Source: CAZOVB01 sp964583095
GTDB lineage: Bacteria; Planctomycetota; Phycisphaerae; SM23-33
Direction: 5' to 3'
Assembly: GCA_964583095.1 (NCBI GenBank)
Contig: CAZOVB010000053.1
Span: 1 to 30,211 of the forward strand
DNA length: 30,211 nucleotides
The position numbers and the translations under genes were made by a program. Of this stretch, positions 28,584 through 30,211 are shown in pieces. The notes beneath the pieces were generated by a model. It saw nothing but the letters and a program-made list of their open reading frames with translations, was not told where the DNA came from and did not search any database. Positions within the stretch are counted from its first letter, which is position 1, and each line of letters begins with the position of its first letter.

Positions 28584-28716
28584 ATCCTGCCACTACTGCC
28601 AGGAAGAACCGGCCACGATGGCGGTGCTTGATCCACGGTGCGCGGTGCTGTCTGCCGTGATGGCGTGCAGGGAGTGCGCCGACAAACAGCACGCGCCGGC
28701 CGTGCCCCTGGCGTGA
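28576..28716 (+). CDS. CxxC zinc-ribbon-like microprotein, 46 aa
   Basis: The gene is short, starting at ATG28576 inside the end of the previous gene. It has MNESCHYCQEEPATM, then RCAVLSAVMACRECADK. Cys5/Cys8 and Cys31/Cys34 form two CxxC pairs 22 residues apart, the pattern of a zinc ribbon. Small zinc proteins in phage early regions often bind nucleic acid or host RNA polymerase, but no target can be named. Confidence 0.65.
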   Translation: MNESCHYCQEEPATMAVLDPRCAVLSAVMACRECADKQHAPAVPLA

Positions 28717-28805
28717 CAGTCCCCAGCGCGTGACCGCCTCCCCACTATGGGCGGGCGGTGACCGGTGCGGATTGCACTATTTCAAACGACACGGGAGATA
28801 GAACA
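28717..28805 (+). repeat. Structured leader unit 3
   Basis: CAGTCCCCAGCGC precedes hairpin 1: GTGACCGCC (28730-28738) with GGCGGTGAC (28754-28762), one G-G mismatch and a 15-nt loop with CCC/GGG. Hairpin 2 is GGTGC, GGATT, GCACT (28764-28778). The leader box ACGACACGGGAGATAGAACA is at 28786-28805 and ends at the clamp ATG. Confidence 0.7.
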
Positions 28806-29870
28806 ATGGAAAAGCCGATCTTTAGAAAGCCAACGGCGCGGGACGTGACAGCTGCGCGCTTTATCCTGCTGGACGGTGAAGGGGTCGCGGTGCAATTCGA
28901 TCCCGACATTTCCACCTGGCGGGGCACCGAAGCGGATTATCATGGCCCGGCGCAGTGCGTTGACCGGGACACGGTGGCCAGGGTGCTGGCGCTGGACCCG
29001 TCCCCGACCATTGAAGAGGGGCATTTTATCGTGCGCAAGGGGCGCAACACAGTAACTGTTCCGTTCGGTGACACGATGGACCCCCAGGACTTCCCACTGC
29101 CCGATTATCGGGAGGATGACGTCACCCGCCTGGCGCTGCCAGGATTCGCGGCCGCCGTGCAGAAAGTGAAGTACGCAGCCGCCACGGGGTCCGATGAAGT
29201 GCGCCAGTACCTGAAGGGTGTGGCCCTGGTAATCAGGAACGGGATACCCAGCGTAGTGGGGTGCGACGGTCACCGACTGCACCGCGTTACACTGGCCCCG
29301 ATTGCGCACGATGACAGCCTGGACGGTGAATTTATCTTCCCACCCGCTGCCGTGCCCCACCTGGACGCCGATATTGTGGCCATCGACTGCACGCCAAAGC
29401 GTGTTCAGGACCGCCAGGCCATGGTAGGGGATCTTATCATCAACCGGGTGGACGGCAGCTATCCGCAATTCGAGCGCGTGATACCGAAAAACGACGGGCT
29501 ATTGTCCGTGAGCCGCGCGGATCTGCTGGAGTGGCTTCAGCTGTGGATGAAAACGCTGCCCGACGGTGGCAAGATCCGCGACAACAACGGTATCCACTAC
29601 CAGCCGATAGAGCTGGTCTGGTCTGACGGGGAGCTGCGTGGCTGGATGGGCAAGGGAGAAGACGCGCCGGTGGATCTCGGTTTGTCGCTGCCTGTCACTC
29701 ACACGACACGCGGCCGGGTGGCCGTGTCCAGTAAGTACCTGGTGGAAGCGCTCAAGGCGTGCACCGGGCACAGTAATGGCACGGTTGACATTACTTTCAG
29801 GGAGGGCGACAGCGCCACCACGTCCATATTGATCGACGGTGAGGCCGTTATTATGCCCGTGCGCGTCTGA
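28806..29870 (+). CDS. dnaN: DnaN-like sliding clamp (beta subunit)
   Basis: The protein is 354 aa from ATG28806, after leader unit 3. Beta-clamp marks: LPGFAAAVQKVKYAAATGSDEVRQYLKGVAL and CDGHRLHRVTL (domain II start, 153-158), VDGSYPQFERVIPK (215-228), SSKYLVEALKAC (308-319), and a C-terminus VIMPVRV like the usual MPMRL. Domain I (1-100) is short and divergent. The clamp encircles DNA and tethers polymerase; phage clamps may serve the phage polymerase or capture host factors. The phage also has a family A polymerase, not the usual clamp partner. Confidence 0.88.
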   Translation: MEKPIFRKPTARDVTAARFILLDGEGVAVQFDPDISTWRGTEADYHGPAQCVDRDTVARVLALDPSPTIEEGHFIVRKGRNTVTVPFGDTMDPQDFPLPDYREDDVTRLALPGFAAAVQKVKYAAATGSDEVRQYLKGVALVIRNGIPSVVGCDGHRLHRVTLAPIAHDDSLDGEFIFPPAAVPHLDADIVAIDCTPKRVQDRQAMVGDLIINRVDGSYPQFERVIPKNDGLLSVSRADLLEWLQLWMKTLPDGGKIRDNNGIHYQPIELVWSDGELRGWMGKGEDAPVDLGLSLPVTHTTRGRVAVSSKYLVEALKACTGHSNGTVDITFREGDSATTSILIDGEAVIMPVRV

Positions 29871-29971
29871 TACACCCGTGTCGTGCCCCAGGGACGGGGC
29901 GCGTCTGGTGCTATTGCTGCACTACTGAAGAGGCCAGAGCAGGCCGAAACGATGACACGGGAGATAGAGCA
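29871..29971 (+). repeat. Structured leader unit 4, diverged
   Basis: Hairpin 1 is CGTGCCCC, AGGGAC, GGGGCGCG (29882-29903), differing in sequence from units 1-3. Hairpin 2 is GTGC, 7 nt, GCAC (29908-29922). The leader box ATGACACGGGAGATAGAGCA (29952-29971) ends at ATG29972. Architecture is kept although sequence is not. Confidence 0.55.
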
Positions 29972-30211
29972 ATGGAATTTTATGTTGAATGGCGGATCGA
30001 AGTGGAAGCAGACAGCCCGGAGCAGGCCGCCCACCTGGCGCGGCAGATCCAGCTGGACCCGGACAGTACGGCCACGGTTTTCCACGTGGCGGAGGGCGAC
30101 AGCACAACGCTGGAGCAGATTGATATTGATGCGCCACTGCCCGCCGATGACCCGGCGCCTGGTGGCCCGGTAAATTGGGATCTGCTGCGCGCGCATGGCG
30201 TCTATATTGAG
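29972..30211 (+). CDS. Small phage protein, 3' end outside the window
   Basis: The frame is open to the last base; 80 residues are present. The start, MEFYVEWRIEVEADSPEQAAH, then LARQIQLDPDSTATVFHVAEGD, resembles a family of small phage proteins with WxIEVEADSPEEAA and IQLDP...A.VF. The rest is acidic. The leader box sets the start. The function is unknown. Confidence 0.7.
   Translation, partial: MEFYVEWRIEVEADSPEQAAHLARQIQLDPDSTATVFHVAEGDSTTLEQIDIDAPLPADDPAPGGPVNWDLLRAHGVYIE

Noticed and set aside
25419..29971. A CRISPR array
   Set aside because: The repeats sit between genes at irregular distances, with coding sequence between them and no uniform spacers.
1..30211. tRNA genes, integrase, attachment site or transposon
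   Set aside because: I looked on both strands and saw no cloverleaf, recombinase motif or terminal repeat pair that would support one.

Overview
The window looks like part of a tailed-phage genome (Caudoviricetes) with a P22-type, podovirus-like virion plan. Base composition is GC-rich: a 60-nt block I counted in the large terminase is 65% GC. No tRNA, rRNA, integrase, transposase or CRISPR array is visible. The host cannot be read from the sequence. The lipoprotein lipobox, sigma70-like promoters and CRP-like palindromes suggest a Gram-negative proteobacterium. Two runs of exactly 100 N (20143-20242 and 28172-28271) are assembly gaps of unknown true length.

Layout. (1) 1-5336, plus strand, replication and counter-defence genes: the end of a family A DNA polymerase, a C5 cytosine methyltransferase with a second conserved-looking frame inside it, a Cas4/RecB-like nuclease, a VRR-NUC nuclease, an SNF2-type helicase with a long acidic tail, and a Tad2 (DUF2829) anti-Thoeris protein. 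(2) 5327-25104, minus strand, one near-continuous late operon. Read in its direction of transcription it runs: winged-helix regulator, lipoprotein, 48-aa basic protein, small and large terminase, portal, scaffold (gapped), P22-like coat, two head/connector genes, a gp10-like stabilisation protein split in two around a beta-propeller, tail proteins, gp14/gp7/gp20/gp16-like ejection proteins, and a lysis block (membrane protein, alpha/beta hydrolase, M15 peptidase). Most genes overlap by a few bases. The two transcription units converge at 5327-5336 with no spacer. (3) 25105-25468, a divergent control region with a sigma70-like promoter on each strand. (4) 25469-30211, plus strand, an early operon of small, mostly unrecognised genes plus a DnaN-like sliding clamp. 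It runs off the right edge. If the genome is circular or permuted, this operon may continue into the polymerase at the left edge (inference).

The most unusual feature is in the early operon. At least five genes have nearly the same 20-nt box ending exactly at the ATG; a sixth copy is degenerate and a seventh is cut by an N gap. Several of these boxes are preceded by a repeated two-hairpin leader whose first stem changes sequence by paired substitutions. Two promoters in this operon also share a CRP-like palindrome and a downstream ATGCACT-N6-AGTGCAT dyad, and a third site is a 27-bp inverted repeat bracketing a promoter-like segment. Together these suggest a modular post-transcriptional and transcriptional control system that I cannot match to a described one.

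Other points of interest are the dual-coded methyltransferase region, the split gp10-like gene with an inserted propeller, and a PKD plus DUF285-repeat tail protein of lower GC. No function was checked by database search; family names are from motif recognition.
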